Shown here piece by piece: positions 12,993 through 24,895 of a DNA stretch of 64,000 nucleotides. Source of the DNA: Pyrrhoderma lamaoense (taxonomy: Eukaryota > Basidiomycota > Agaricomycetes > Hymenochaetales > Hymenochaetaceae). The notes beneath the pieces were generated by a model. The model ran no database searches. It had not been told where the DNA came from and saw nothing but the letters and a program-made list of their open reading frames with translations. A program made the position numbers and the translations under genes. Numbering within the stretch: position 1 is the stretch's first letter; each line of letters opens with the position of its first letter. The DNA lies in NCBI GenBank assembly GCA_002794735.1, contig NBAZ01000012.1:62001-126000 (forward strand), given 5' to 3'.

Positions 12993-14232
12993 ATGTTGTT
13001 TAGAAGGTGCCTCTTATTTCTTGCAGTAGCAACGGATGCAGCTCTTGGTATCAATGTATATCTGAATCCCCCTTCAGCTGCACTGCAAAAGTCGGGGGTA
13101 CCGACTCTTACTCCCTCGCAAGCACGCGCATTCGTGTCGCATCAACTAGGACTTGCTCAATTTGACTCCTTACAAGATGCAAAAGGAATTGAACATCTTC
13201 TATCTGGAGGCTTCGTCGGAGAGGGTGTCAAAAACTCACTACTACTAACGTTACCGGATGAAGTTGCACAAGGTATGAAGTACTACAACCCAAACATGTC
13301 TACACAAACTCAAAGTGTACTTCAGATGTTATCCCTAAGACCTTCAAACCATCGTTTAAAGTACCTGATCCGATCTCTTTACAGTCCGAAATTTCCCTTA
13401 TAGTATCATCATATACTCAGCGTGCGGAACACCTATACAATATAGTGATGTCTACCAACTATCCGGACTCAAATGCGCCACATCCTAGCATTCCAAGAAT
13501 CCTCGATATTTTTTCTGTACATCCCTCTGATGCCACTGAGCTATATCTCTCTGAAACCTCCCAGCTTGTGTCATTTGTGGAAACTGAGGAAACCGACGCA
13601 TTCGGTGCCTTCTCATTGTCTGGTTTATCTGCAATTAGATCAGAATATGGTGCCGAAAGCGAGTTATATAGTCTCGGTGCGGAGACATTACGTGCAATAC
13701 TTGCATCAACACTTTTAAAGTCACAAATTAACCTTGTGCTTCTTACATATCCATCAATAACAACTCATGTCTCTCGGCAAGACCAGTTACAACCGCCTCA
13801 GCAATCTCCATTACCAATCCCCTCTCCCCAACTCCCCCTGAGCGGCTCATCGACCTGTTTTGCAGATTTAGATGCATGCACAGGTAATACATCATCATGC
13901 TCAGGGCATGGTGAATGTATACAAGCTTCAAAGGCTGGTCGAACCTGCTTTGTTTGCTCTTGTTTGTCCACACGCGATGAATCTGGTCGCAAGACAGATT
14001 GGGCTGGTGAGCAATGTGAGAGGCAGGACGTTAGCTCGTAAGTTTTTCCCCGTGTATATCATACTAATAAACTAATATCCCTTCGCTTAGGTCTTTTGTT
14101 CTCTTGGCTGGGACAGTAATTGGTATCCTAGTGATAATTTTTGGATCTATCTCCCTTCTATACAGTATTGGCTCACAGGATCTTCCGTCTACCCTTGTTG
14201 CCGGTGCCTTAAGTCATTCAAAACGAGACTGA
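12993..14232 (+). CDS. ER membrane protein with Vps3844 (DUF3844) C-terminal domain
   Basis: Exons 12993-13272, 13326-14037 and 14091-14232 encode 377 residues. A signal peptide covers about residues 1-20 (MLFRRCLLFLAVATDAALG). The C-terminal third has the Vps3844 pattern: CFADLDACTGNTSSCSGHGEC, an EGF-like cysteine knot, then CFVCSC, a Trp-Ala-Gly-Glu-Gln-Cys segment and a single membrane helix (about residues 331-353, SFVLLAGTVIGILVIIFG), ending in a short cytosolic tail LSHSKRD. Family members are fungal, luminal/ER-facing proteins connected with vacuolar sorting; the exact role is unsettled. The middle region is a mostly soluble luminal domain. Family assignment is firm; function is inferred from the domain name only. 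Confidence 0.85.
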
Positions 14233-15950
14233 GTGTTCTACAGCTATATTACGGATATATGTTGTAATCACGCATCACTGAAATATAAATTATTATCTCA
14301 TAAATCATGATCAGGTTGTTCAATTTCAGCTTACTTCGAAATGTAGGGAAAACCAATAGAGAGAAAGTTACTAACACTGTTAAGTGCAAAATACGAGGAC
14401 GCTTCAGCAACTTTTTAGCTATAGGAGAACTTGCTGCGTTTTATTATAAATATGGAAAACAGGTCTCGAGTACTGAGACCAAAATTCGGTATTTTTCTGT
14501 ATCCACCATTGAGTTCTGAAGCCCGACAAGCCCATTTTACCAGGAAAGAAAGCTAGAGGACGCAATAAGAATCGGAGAAGCCTTATACAAACTCTTCACA
14601 ATATTCTCACTTGGTAAAACTCACATTTTATATTTCCACTTTGCTGCTTCAGTGTTGTGTGGCACATCCTTTTACCCGTTATACCAGCCCCACATCTCTA
14701 TAACTTCCTTTCTTACCACTCAGTTGAGCGGCAAAAACGGCTCGTATAGCTTGGTCATGACAAGCCAATCGGTAGCTACACTAGGGACTCCAAGGTACAC
14801 GTACAAATTTGAACTCAATTCCGGGCGTCTTCAAAGAAATGGAAGACTATGGGGCTTCTGGTCTTCTCAAAGTGTAAAGAGGACTTACTCACCTGAAAGG
14901 CTTTCAATGGCGCTTAATCCCGCGTTCTCTAACCTTAGTTACAACTCCCCCTGGCACTTTTCTTCTCTTACATAGAAAAGAAATAGGTGTAGTGTTGGTT
15001 GTGTTACTACCGAATCCGAGTCACCCGTTCATTTTTTCCGAATTATTGATTACCTCTTCCCTCCAACCACTCATAATACATCGAAGTAGTATAGTAGTCA
15101 TTCTACTGACTATCTCCTCTCCTATCGACGTGTCCGTTGCTTCTTTTCTCAAGAAGTTAAGAAGCTTAATCCGGATAAAATGGGGCTAAACTCGTAAATT
15201 GTACAAAGGAAATAAATTCCTATAAAGGGTAATGGAAAATACATACTAATCAGGATATCAATATCTACGAATTACGAATTACGTTACATATGATTTTGGG
15301 GGATGTTTATTATAGCCTTAGTCCGGACCTCTAGATCTTAAAATTTTGTAGAAATTCCATAACGATGTGTCAGTAAATGTACTTGTATACATACTTGTAA
15401 TCGTGTTGATTTACATCTTCGTTAGCTATTTACGACTAATTCAGGAACCCAACAAATTATTTCTACTGAAAAGTCCTGAAAGGTTGGACTCTGAATTATA
15501 ATACAAATTTAACCATTGCCAGACCTCAAAAAAGTGGCTTTTTTTGATAATATGTCATGAAAAGAAAACGATACGGATGGACCAAAAAAAGGGCATCAGT
15601 CAAAGAAAAACGACACAAAAAAATCCATATTGTACAAGATGTCACCTCAGAGCAATGAGAAGGGGAATTAGCACTAGAGAATACATAAGTGGTTCAAAAT
15701 CGTACTTAGCAGAGCATGAAAGATAGCGAGTGAATATATCTATGCAAAAAAAAAGAAAAAGAAAAATAGTACTAAAGCTGCGTAAAGCCAGGAAACAAGA
15801 GATAAGATAAAGGTTACAAGTACTAAATCGTTTATTACTTCATAGCATGGTATCAAGTCAGGTATCGTAAGTGCGGATAACATGAGAAAAAAAGCGAATG
15901 CAATCAGACAAAAAAGTTGAGAATACAGAGATAGGAGAAAACTGGCATAA
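14233..15950. other. Intergenic between convergent genes, 1.7 kb, no gene seen
   Basis: It contains both 3' flanks. Open frames at 14652-14975 and 14992-15189 (plus strand) use non-ATG starts and show no family resemblance. I looked for tRNA-like T-arms near 14810 and found no foldable cloverleaf. An A-rich/purine-rich stretch occurs near 15540-15780. Confidence 0.5.
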
Positions 15951-18900
15951 CTAAGGAGCAAGCCGTAGGCTTGTTCCGTACACTTCTGAATTTAGTTCTG
16001 GATATTGGGCATCTGAGAATTCTTGGATAACATTACTACCACTAGAGGATGATGGATCATAAGAGGTATAGAAAGACGTCGAAGGACTTTGAGGATTCTT
16101 ATTACGAGCCTCATGTTCATGCATCTCAGCAGCCAGAGACGCTAGGGGATCAGATGAATTCGAAGTAGTGTCTTCACCAGCTTGAGGGCGTCTCTCGATC
16201 CCATCATCTCTATGTAACCGTTTACTCGACGACGGTTTCTCCTTGTCTTTACCCTTCCTCTTCGTCCCTTCTCTTTCTCTGGGTTCTGCCACAGCCCCGG
16301 TATTACCACTCCCACTTTTGTTTTTCCTGGGCCGACCTGGCTTTCGTTTTTGGGTAGGAGAGGAGGGCCCTTCTTGGCGATCAAGGTCGTTACCATCAGC
16401 CTCCATGTCCTCCACACCAATAGTGGTAGTATCGGAGCGTTGTTTTTTATTTCTCATGCCACGACGAGACTCTGTTGGGAATTTACATGAGAGGTTTCGA
16501 CGCTTGCATTGACTGTAAGATAGCGTTAGATTCAAAAAATCGAGAATAAATAGATAATTGTAGGTATGACATACTTGCAGGTTTTATCTTCTCCCTCCCC
16601 CACTCCACAAGCAATCTTGCGATTGCGACAGAAGAGACAAGCAAGTTTCGGGGGACCCTTCACTGCAATCTTAATTTTGGTTGCTTTTTTGTGGTAATCA
16701 GGACCGTAACCCATGGCAGGAGGATGCGATCCTTCAACAAACCCATAAACGTTGCCGCCTTGTTGTTGGGGAGCTGTTTCAGGTTCTTTATCCTCTTCGG
16801 TTGTTTCCCCTTCTTTTTCGTTATCTGTGGGCAACGGGTGCTCTGGTTTGAGTATGAGATTATGCATAGACCAGGATTCACTTCGGGTAGAGAGAGGATG
16901 TGGAAGAAGATGAGCGATACGATCACCACTCCGCGCTCCAGGAGGCGGAGGAGGAAGGTGTGTTTCGTCTGGTTCTGCATCGTCAGGAATATATGATCGA
17001 CCATCATACGCCGATCCGCATACACCACCTTCACCAGATATGTGCCCTGGAAGATGACCATCATGACGTATATAAGAAAGCACTTTTTTGGCAAATTTAG
17101 ATTGATGTAGAGGAGGGTTATAAGGATCTGGAATAACTCCGGAAGGCCCAATTGACCGTAACGGGGTGTTTAATGTGTCGTCCTCAGTATTAGTGGAAGT
17201 ACCTTCCATTGCTGTTTCAGAGGAGGTACATAATCAATAGAACTTGATGCTGAGCTACTGCCTGAGGATATCGATTGCTGCTCTATCTCCCTAGTAGAGA
17301 GAGCAGGTCTCCAAGAGGAAGAGGGAGAGAAATCTTGACTAAAAAACTCCGCATCAGTCATACTTTCGGGGTCTGAGGGGCTATTAGAAGCAGGCAAATC
17401 TCCAGCCTGAGGTATCGGCTGAGTTCTAGATAACGAAGCACTATTGCTCGTGTTCGTCACATCGGGACTTTTTTCTCCTTTCTTTTTCAAATTGAGCAGG
17501 TAGTTGTCGTCACGTTGACTTCTCTCTAAAGCAGAGATTTCCAAAATCTTCATATCGGCTGGTGGGTCGCTTCCATGTCGCAAACGATATGTGTCCTTAA
17601 GCGTGGTTCTGTTATATTGCTGAGATTGAGACCACATTGCATCGTTCAAGGACAGGGTCGAGATGCGTATGTTAGGACTAGACTGTTTAGTACTGTCCGC
17701 CTGATTTTGAGAGTCTGATACAAGAGACTCGGGGATGAGTGAGAGCTGCCTGCTGAGATGGACGGATCGGGTCCCGATACAGTGGACATTTGTTTATCTG
17801 CACTGGTCATATTTCCAGTTGTATGTCGCCGCTGTACTGCAGATGAACGTTTCTGAGGTCTAGAATGGTTAGACGTAGAAGAGCGAGCAGGGACAGGAGG
17901 GGGAGCCATTTCCACGTGGTGACCCTGAAGAGGACCTGGAGGACATCTGTGCTTCCCTGGTGCATGTTCAGAGCTTGCCCTGTCCGAGTTTCTGGGTGGA
18001 CACTGGTCACCTTGAGACGAAGCTCCTGACAACTGCGACGAAGGAGAAAAATCCGATTGCTGAGGGCGTAACGGAACAACACTAAGTGAACCCTTAAGGG
18101 GCCGCTTTTCATTAGACGAATGCGCCCAGAGTTATCCGGACAAAAACTTACCTCATTAGATGGCGCCCTCATCCATTGTTGTTGTTGTCGTCGCTCAAAA
18201 GTATTGGGTTCGTTCCGCCGGCCCCGATTCTCTGAGATTCCTGAAGAACTAGACACGGACCTTAACTCAGAAGAAGTTTGATTTGGGGTCGTCTCGGCAT
18301 ACTGGTTATTGCCAATGTCCTCAACCGATGTCCTCATGCCAGGTGTAGGTGATGATATTGTAGGTAACATGATCTCATTTTCAATATTTTGATAATCCAT
18401 TGTTGCATCGTAAGGCTGGTGAGACCCCACCCATTTATTGTCAACGTAGCTGTATCCCATGTTTTGGGGTTGTACGAGACCACTATTTTGTTCTAATCCG
18501 GCTGAATATGGATCGTAATTTGACTCGAAGTTGTATGTCCGTTGCTGCGTGTCGGACGGTGTTGCCAAAGAACCGAGAACAGTGGCGTCGCCGTTGAAGC
18601 CGAACATTCCGCTATTCAAAGCGTTACTGGCATTCGGGGTCCAGTAATCACTCGATGCAGGTAACGCGGTAGAAAAGGAGGTATTGGATGTTGGTGAGAA
18701 TTGGAAGGATGCCTGTTGCTGATTATCCAAGTTCGAATAACCTTCTTGCTGGTTTTGTTCTGGATACGAATATCCATGACTATTTGAATTCATTGGATTT
18801 TGTGGGTTAAGAGTTGAAGTATCGCTTTGGTAAGAGTTCGAGTTCACATAGGACCCATGTTTCTCAGATTCCAATGATTGATCTCCTTGTGTAATTGATA

Positions 18901-19291
18901 CACTATCTCTGGGTGGGAAGCGAGTATGTTTCCCTGGCCCGGAGTTATTATGATCGTGAGAAGTGATACTGCCTCGAGCGTTCGATGTCACAGCTGGATG
19001 AGATGGGACAGCTGAAGGCAATTCAGGCTCGGGGTCTGGACCAACAAGAGCTGAAGCTAAGGATGATGCGGACGGAGGTGCAAGAGGCAAAGGAGTGTTT
19101 GACCGCACAACTGGGAAGTAGTAGTCGTATTCGTAGGCAGCGTACTCTTCTGTACTATAGGTAGACGCAAGTGAATCGTCTGGATACGAGAAGGACGGAA
19201 AGCAATTTACAGGAGAGTCGGAGACTGCAAGGGGAGAAACGTTGATAGGAATAGAATAGGACTGCTTCTGCGAGGTGGAAGATTGGTACAT
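15951..19291 (-). CDS. Zn(II)2Cys6 transcription factor with AT-hook (PriB-like)
   Basis: Exons 19291-18152, 18032-17781, 17745-17230, 17182-16575 and 16512-15951 give about 1025 residues. The zinc cluster lies unusually far downstream (about residue 818-850), split by the last intron: ACLFCRNRKIACGVG then TC-x2-C, spacing CX2CX6CX9CX2CX6C. An AT-hook, KRKPGRPRKNK, follows about 45 residues later. The N-terminal 380 residues are Ser/Gln/Asn/Tyr-rich, as in activation domains. Similar C-terminal zinc-cluster factors in mushrooms include PriB of Lentinula; that link is inference. The exon 2/3 join is doubtful: it needs a 35-nt intron, while one extra base in the CCC or GGG run at 17769-17775 would make a seamless frame. 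An in-frame upstream ATG at 19351 exists; I chose 19291 because its N-terminus is like the rest of the domain. Confidence 0.82.
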
Positions 19292-22200
19292 CGTTACTTT
19301 AAGGAGATTTCTTATGTGTGAATAGTAATAACTATAATCTTCAATCCACACTCAATCTCAGTGTTTTGGAAATTCGAAATGTGGCTTGTTCCAAGAACAG
19401 AGCTGTGACCTCTTGCTTTGTAGAGAACTATATTGAAACAAACTTCGTTAGTTGTTGATAACTGTCACGCGGAAGAAGTAAGTGTATTATTACCGATTGC
19501 CACTTGCGTCTTTTGATTTTGAACGACGTAAAAGCCAAAGATAATACTCAGCCGCGAAGTTGCTGGCCCAGATGCGGAGTGGACTAAGTATAGCTGATAC
19601 GAAAAAAGAGTCAATCTAATAAATACCTCTCTGATCGTCGGAGAAGGAAACGTAAGGTAGGGAGATGCGATACAGCTACAGCTATAAAAAGAGTATAGGC
19701 TGATCAAACGAAATACAAAGAATGGTCCCGCTCAACAAATCAGCTCATAAAACCAGGGAATGAGAAAAATGCGCAAGGGATCGGTAATAAAGCAATATAA
19801 GCAGGGACCAAAGGGGTTTAGGGGCCATGAAAAAAAGTCACAGGCTAGATCGAAAAAGGAAAAACTAGAGGTGCGAGGTTCGGAAGCAAACCTAACTCAC
19901 CGCTTGGCGGAAGCAATTCACTAAACGAACAACTCGTACTAAGAGTCAAGATCCACTGCTACTTTCCTCGTGCAGCCACAAGAAGCAATGCGGTAAAGGT
20001 TGTTTATGATACTAGAGCTCCAGGGCTTAATATCCTATTCTAGATAACGAAAGATAAGAACTCGTTTAGTTTCCCGAAGAGCATGAATGGAGCCTGAATA
20101 CGAGACTAGGATTGATATGACCTTAAAAGTCGGTCTAGGTCTGAAGGATAGTGTGTGAGAATGGGGGAAAAGAAGGAAGGAAATGAATAATACAGATAGA
20201 CTGGGTGGGTAAAGACAGCGACTCGTTAAGATAAGAATTATATCTATTGCATACCTCTTTTTTCCATAAATTAGGATTTACTGTATTTCCCAACTTGCTC
20301 CTAGAGAAGGAGCTGCTAACAGTAAAGGAGAAAGTAAACCCGGAATTTGGACAGAGCATTTAAAAGAGCGCATCATGAGACACAATCAAAGACCAGAGTG
20401 TCGGTAGTTTAACTTACAGATACACGGCACTCAAGGCCGAAGACCTACTGATAGTACAAAAGTAGATATCGAAAACTTGATTTTCTTTGCTTGTCGGGGA
20501 CGCCGGGGCGGGGTCACTAGGAGCACGATATTGGCAAGTTGAAGAGACTTTTAGACGTGAAAGTTGGACAAAAAAATGGATGGAATGACGAAGGAGAATT
20601 TGTAATAGGGCGCTCTCGTACTCTGGCTTGATGAGGGTATGGGACAAGAAAGAAGGAAGGCAGGAAGATAGAAAGCTTGAAAGTAGAGGGGAGAATCATT
20701 TACTCGACTGTCAGGTACTTAGCTTAATGAGCCGCGGTAGTAATCGCATATACGAGAAAGGAAGGTATTATGTCATGTACTTCAATTAAATAATTTACAA
20801 TTTACAATTTTACTGACAAAGGAAAACATTAAAAGACCTATTTTATTTCACGTCAACACTAACAAGTACGCTCGCTTAATACACTTTTGAATTGACGATT
20901 GGAGATTAGAAGGCCCTGCAGAAACTCACGTTCCTCTGACTAGAACTAGAATTTTCATTTTACTTCGGCTAACCCCGATTAGCGATCAAGTGGGGGGTTC
21001 TTGATTTTTTTTTCTCGTTAACCCCTAACCTTAATTTCCGCGCACGATCTCCGAATCAGGTCCATGATCTTCAGCTGCTAAATGCCCTGTAATGCCATCA
21101 CTAATATTTATACTAGCACATTATCACTACGGAACCAAATTCAAATTATATTCGACATCAAACCGTATATAAGCATCTCTTTTCTTGGGCACGGCTTGGT
21201 CCGGAAAACCGTTACCTAATGGTTTAAATAAATCCAAATATATATAAAATAAAAACTTAAACTATTCTTATCGACCCATCTCGTGTCCCAATCGATTGGT
21301 TATATTTGTATCTAATGTGACAACGATAACCCTACTTGCTTAAAGTTACCGTAAATCAATACATTTATATCATTTCGAACACTGGACCCTGCTCCCCCTG
21401 TTTATGGGCGGCATGCCCTAATGGTCGGCTAACGACGTAACATTAGGCTTCGTGGCCAAAGGATATCATCAAGATCTGCAAAAAAGAAGTTTTCGCGGCA
21501 GATCATCCGCGGTTAGCTCCTATGAAACTTCGAAATATTTGATGCTACACATAGTCGTAGAGCCAGCATAGTATATGTTTGTATATCCTCTTTGGTTGAA
21601 GCTATTCGCTAGGGGACACACATAAGAATCTGATCAACCATGATTCATCTCTGGATAAAGGACTTGTATATTATTAATTAATTTTCAGCAACAGGTAAGC
21701 CCCAATTTTTGTGTCACTTGCGAGGGTTTATTATCTGATGAAGCCAGTCATCAATTTGACCTTCTTTTCTTAGAAACATATGCCTTTGTAGAAAGGTTGT
21801 CTCTTAACCTCGATCCATGAGTGTCAAACACGATCCAATTCCGACACCGGCCTTTCAGTCACAATCAGAAGATCAAACCTCTAATGATAGTCTATGATCA
21901 CTGGAGATATCAAGTCTTGGCTTTCTCTTTAGCTTTCTTCTACTTCATCAACTGTCACAGCGTAGAAAGCCATAGTTTCAATCTGCGAATTTCAGCAAAG
22001 GACCAGTATGAAGTCTAAGAGAAAATATGCGAATCAAAATACCAGAAACTGATGAAAGAGGGAAGCTTGAAGTCTCCATTCGTGGTCGATAGACTTTACT
22101 TTCTCGTCGTCGCATATCGGTGAATTCCACGCCGATTGAAAACGCCAGCCTGATCGTATATTTTTATCTATCCAGTTTACTCAATAACCCGGATACTAAT

Positions 22201-23991
22201 TGCATCATCGCACTTAGGCTAATTGCCTGAAAGAAGATATGTTACGAAAGGGATCATAGTATATTACTAAAGACTCACGACATATCTCGAATCAGCAGAG
22301 CAACACATGCAAACCGCGATCCAAAATAAAAAAAGGACATTGAAGCGAATGCAGTGAAAATGGATGCCAGGCTTCTTCTACCAAAAGAAGAAAAAAGCCA
22401 AGAGAACGACAATCAGATAGGCTAATTGTATTTCTTATGCGGTTTTGAATTAGATGCTTTCTAGAGACTACTACTTCCTCACAAAACGCGAGGAGTGAAG
22501 CGTGCCTTTTCTGTTGTCAACCCGTAACGCAATTTCCCATTAGTAAGGAAGTAGATCCGTGCATACAAGGGGTCGAAGAATTCTGGTCATATGGCTTAAT
22601 GTGATCGTACCGATCTCTAGGTGGGTTTTGCAATAGATTTCTGGCGTTGTCTATTCTACAACCAAAGCATCAAATGTATGTGGGTAAGATAATTCTATGT
22701 TTCTTCATTCAAGTTTCGTCTTTAAATAAAATTCCTTAAAAGACTGTTTTGGTGAGCCCATGATGTACTAGTTCATACTAACTTACTGAAAAATTGAGAA
22801 TCTATATATCCAAAGACGTGTAGTCTACCTTTTAAAAGTACTCACACACTTATTAGATAAAACAACTTATTGGAAACTATTACGAATCGAAACTCAGGGC
22901 TATTATCCCGAAGCGCGTGATAAAACAGATACCAAGACTTATATTTAGGTGGGAACAAAAAAAGAAGACCAACAGCGTGTAGAGCACTTAATTGCTCAAT
23001 CATGGCTTCTCATGCATCAGGTATGATGAATCTTGTACTAGTACTGATAATTGGTCGTAAGTGCGAAGCTGGGATCATTTTAATTTGGTAGCTGCGGACA
23101 GTTCCGTAATGTAATCTCAATTGAAACCTGATGTTCATGGTCTCAGTCATACAAAAAGAATAATAAACGCTGGTTCTTAGCCCGCTGTTCGCCGGATACC
23201 GGACATATCGGATTCATTGGATAAGTGAGAAAAAAAAAACTACATGTGAGAAATTACCACCGCGCGAGTGCCTTCGTGAAAATCGTATATGTACATGTAC
23301 ATATACAAGCATGTCCCTACATATTAACTATAGAAGACATTTTCCACATAGATATAGTATTAAAGTAGCTAAAAGAGAGTCTTTTTGTATATTAGATCAG
23401 TTGACTTGAGACTCGTGTCAGACACGATGTATACGATGTCCATGTGTTTGATAGGACGGGTAGCTTTTTTTAAATATCAAACGATCTAAACGTACCATTA
23501 CATATGAAGATGTATTCGCTGATGGACTACATTAACCAATGGTTCTTCTTTTGGATCCAAAGATAAGAAAGGAATATACCATTCAATTCACTCTTTTATT
23601 ATCCTGGATCAAGCATTGCAACAAGGGTAAGGACAATGCTATCATACGATCAAACAGGGTTTGTAAAAGTGACTAGCCAAAAAGAGAGCAATATATACAG
23701 TAGAAGGCAAGCTTAAGTGTCAAAGATGGGTGCCTGAAGTTTTTGGTCCTTCAACATGCAGTAGGTTCCTGTTGATGGGTAAGATTCGAACCGAAAGTGG
23801 AAGAGTGTTTCTGGAGGGTGTTAATTCGTCGGAGTTTTAAACCTTGTGCGTGTGATCGTCGGTAAGTAATTTATTCCCACAGCGACCAACTAAAGTATCC
23901 TTTAATTTCTTCGTCATTGATGTATCCCTCACTTCGAGCACTAATTGACCAAGTCTTTATACTCGCGACAACGTTTTAAATTTTCTAAAAC
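19292..23991. other. Long intergenic region, 4.7 kb, no gene seen
   Basis: The first 1.5 kb is probably the 5' leader and promoter of the zinc-cluster gene (purine-rich minus-strand complement, several short ORFs such as 20647-20414). The rest is AT-rich with many stop codons in all frames. The only structure I can point to is a perfect 22-bp palindrome at 23285-23306. Confidence 0.55.
23285..23306. repeat. Perfect 22-bp palindrome
   Basis: GTATATGTACA followed by its exact reverse complement TGTACATATAC, with no spacer, in a gene-free stretch about 690 bp upstream of the DUF2470 gene. It could extrude a cruciform or be a dimeric protein site; chance in AT-rich DNA is possible. Confidence 0.8.
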
Positions 23992-24895
23992 ATGACGGAC
24001 CCTGTAGCAGAGAAATCAACCTTTTTGTGTATGTACATGTCTAACCATCCAGACACTCTTGTCGCGTACGTAAGGTACTGGGGCAAGGTCTCTGAAGCGG
24101 TCGTGAGCGCGAAGATGACTGCAATCGATAGCAAAGTAAGCGCTATAACTTTTAGAGTCGAGTTTCTTCTCGGAAAAGGAGGGAGCTGTACTAAGATGGA
24201 ATAAAACTTAGGGAATGAATCTGAAATATAAAACGAAGAACAAGAGTAATGAGGACAAGGAAGTGCGCGTCACGTTTGATCCTCCCTTATCAAGCTACGA
24301 AGAAGTAAAGCCACGCCTTCTGAGTATGACTGCAGACGCCCAGGAAGCTCTGGGCATGGTGAGTAAAATCACATTACTTAATACAACACATCATTTTTAT
24401 ATATTCATAGCACTTAAATTGAAATTGACTGATATTTGAATTACCTTTTTAGTCAAAGGCCCCTCAGATTACTTCATTTGAGTTGTCCCCTCAAGTACAT
24501 CTCACAGGGATACCACTCCTGCTCCTTGCATACTCTACCGTCTCACCATTTTATGAAGGCACTTATTGGGAGCCTGGAAAGTGGCTATTCAACTTTTTCG
24601 GAGGATCTACTACATTTAAGATAATCTGGACATCAACCATTATAGCACATTTCTTGGAAGCATTGTATGTCCAGAGATTATGCGTGAAACATCGCACTGG
24701 TTTCGCCACCGGGGTATGTGTTGAATATGAGATCTATTGAATAAGGACATACTTTTTGATTAATGACTTTTTAAAAATTTCCATTTCTAGTTTAAATATG
24801 TCTTTTCCACGTTTTTGTTTGGCTTTACAGTTCTTGTGCCCTTCCGAAAAAGGATCCAGAAAGCACGTATTGATTCGATTATGAAGGTCGACTAA
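23992..24895 (+). CDS. DUF2470 membrane protein with TMEM254-like helices
   Basis: Exons 23992-24135, 24212-24358, 24453-24713 and 24791-24895, all phase 0, encode 218 residues. Residues about 1-90 carry the DUF2470 signature (FLCMYMSNHPDTLVAYVRYWG, then VRVTFDPPL and a DAQEALG helix), a domain related to the C-terminal part of HugZ-type haem-iron proteins. The remainder resembles the DUF4499/TMEM254 unit: helices around GIPLLLLAYSTVSPFY, an amphipathic WLFNFFGG segment, TIIAHFLEALYVQRLC and a final YVFSTFLFGFTVLVPF, ending in basic residues. This two-part arrangement is frequent in fungi. Cellular role is unknown; an organelle membrane is likely. A link with haem supply for the peroxidases in this window would be speculation. 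Confidence 0.82.

Noticed and set aside
14652..15189. Two plus-strand frames and a T-arm-like sequence near 14810
   Set aside because: Frames use non-ATG starts; the T-arm-like sequence has no matching acceptor, D or anticodon stems.
23760..23800. GGTTCGAATC-like B-box on the minus strand, possible tRNA
   Set aside because: The T-stem does not pair and no acceptor stem can be formed.
23992..24895. Haem-handling gene functionally linked to the peroxidase set
   Set aside because: DUF2470 only hints at haem chemistry, the gene is far from the peroxidases and shares no promoter element with them.
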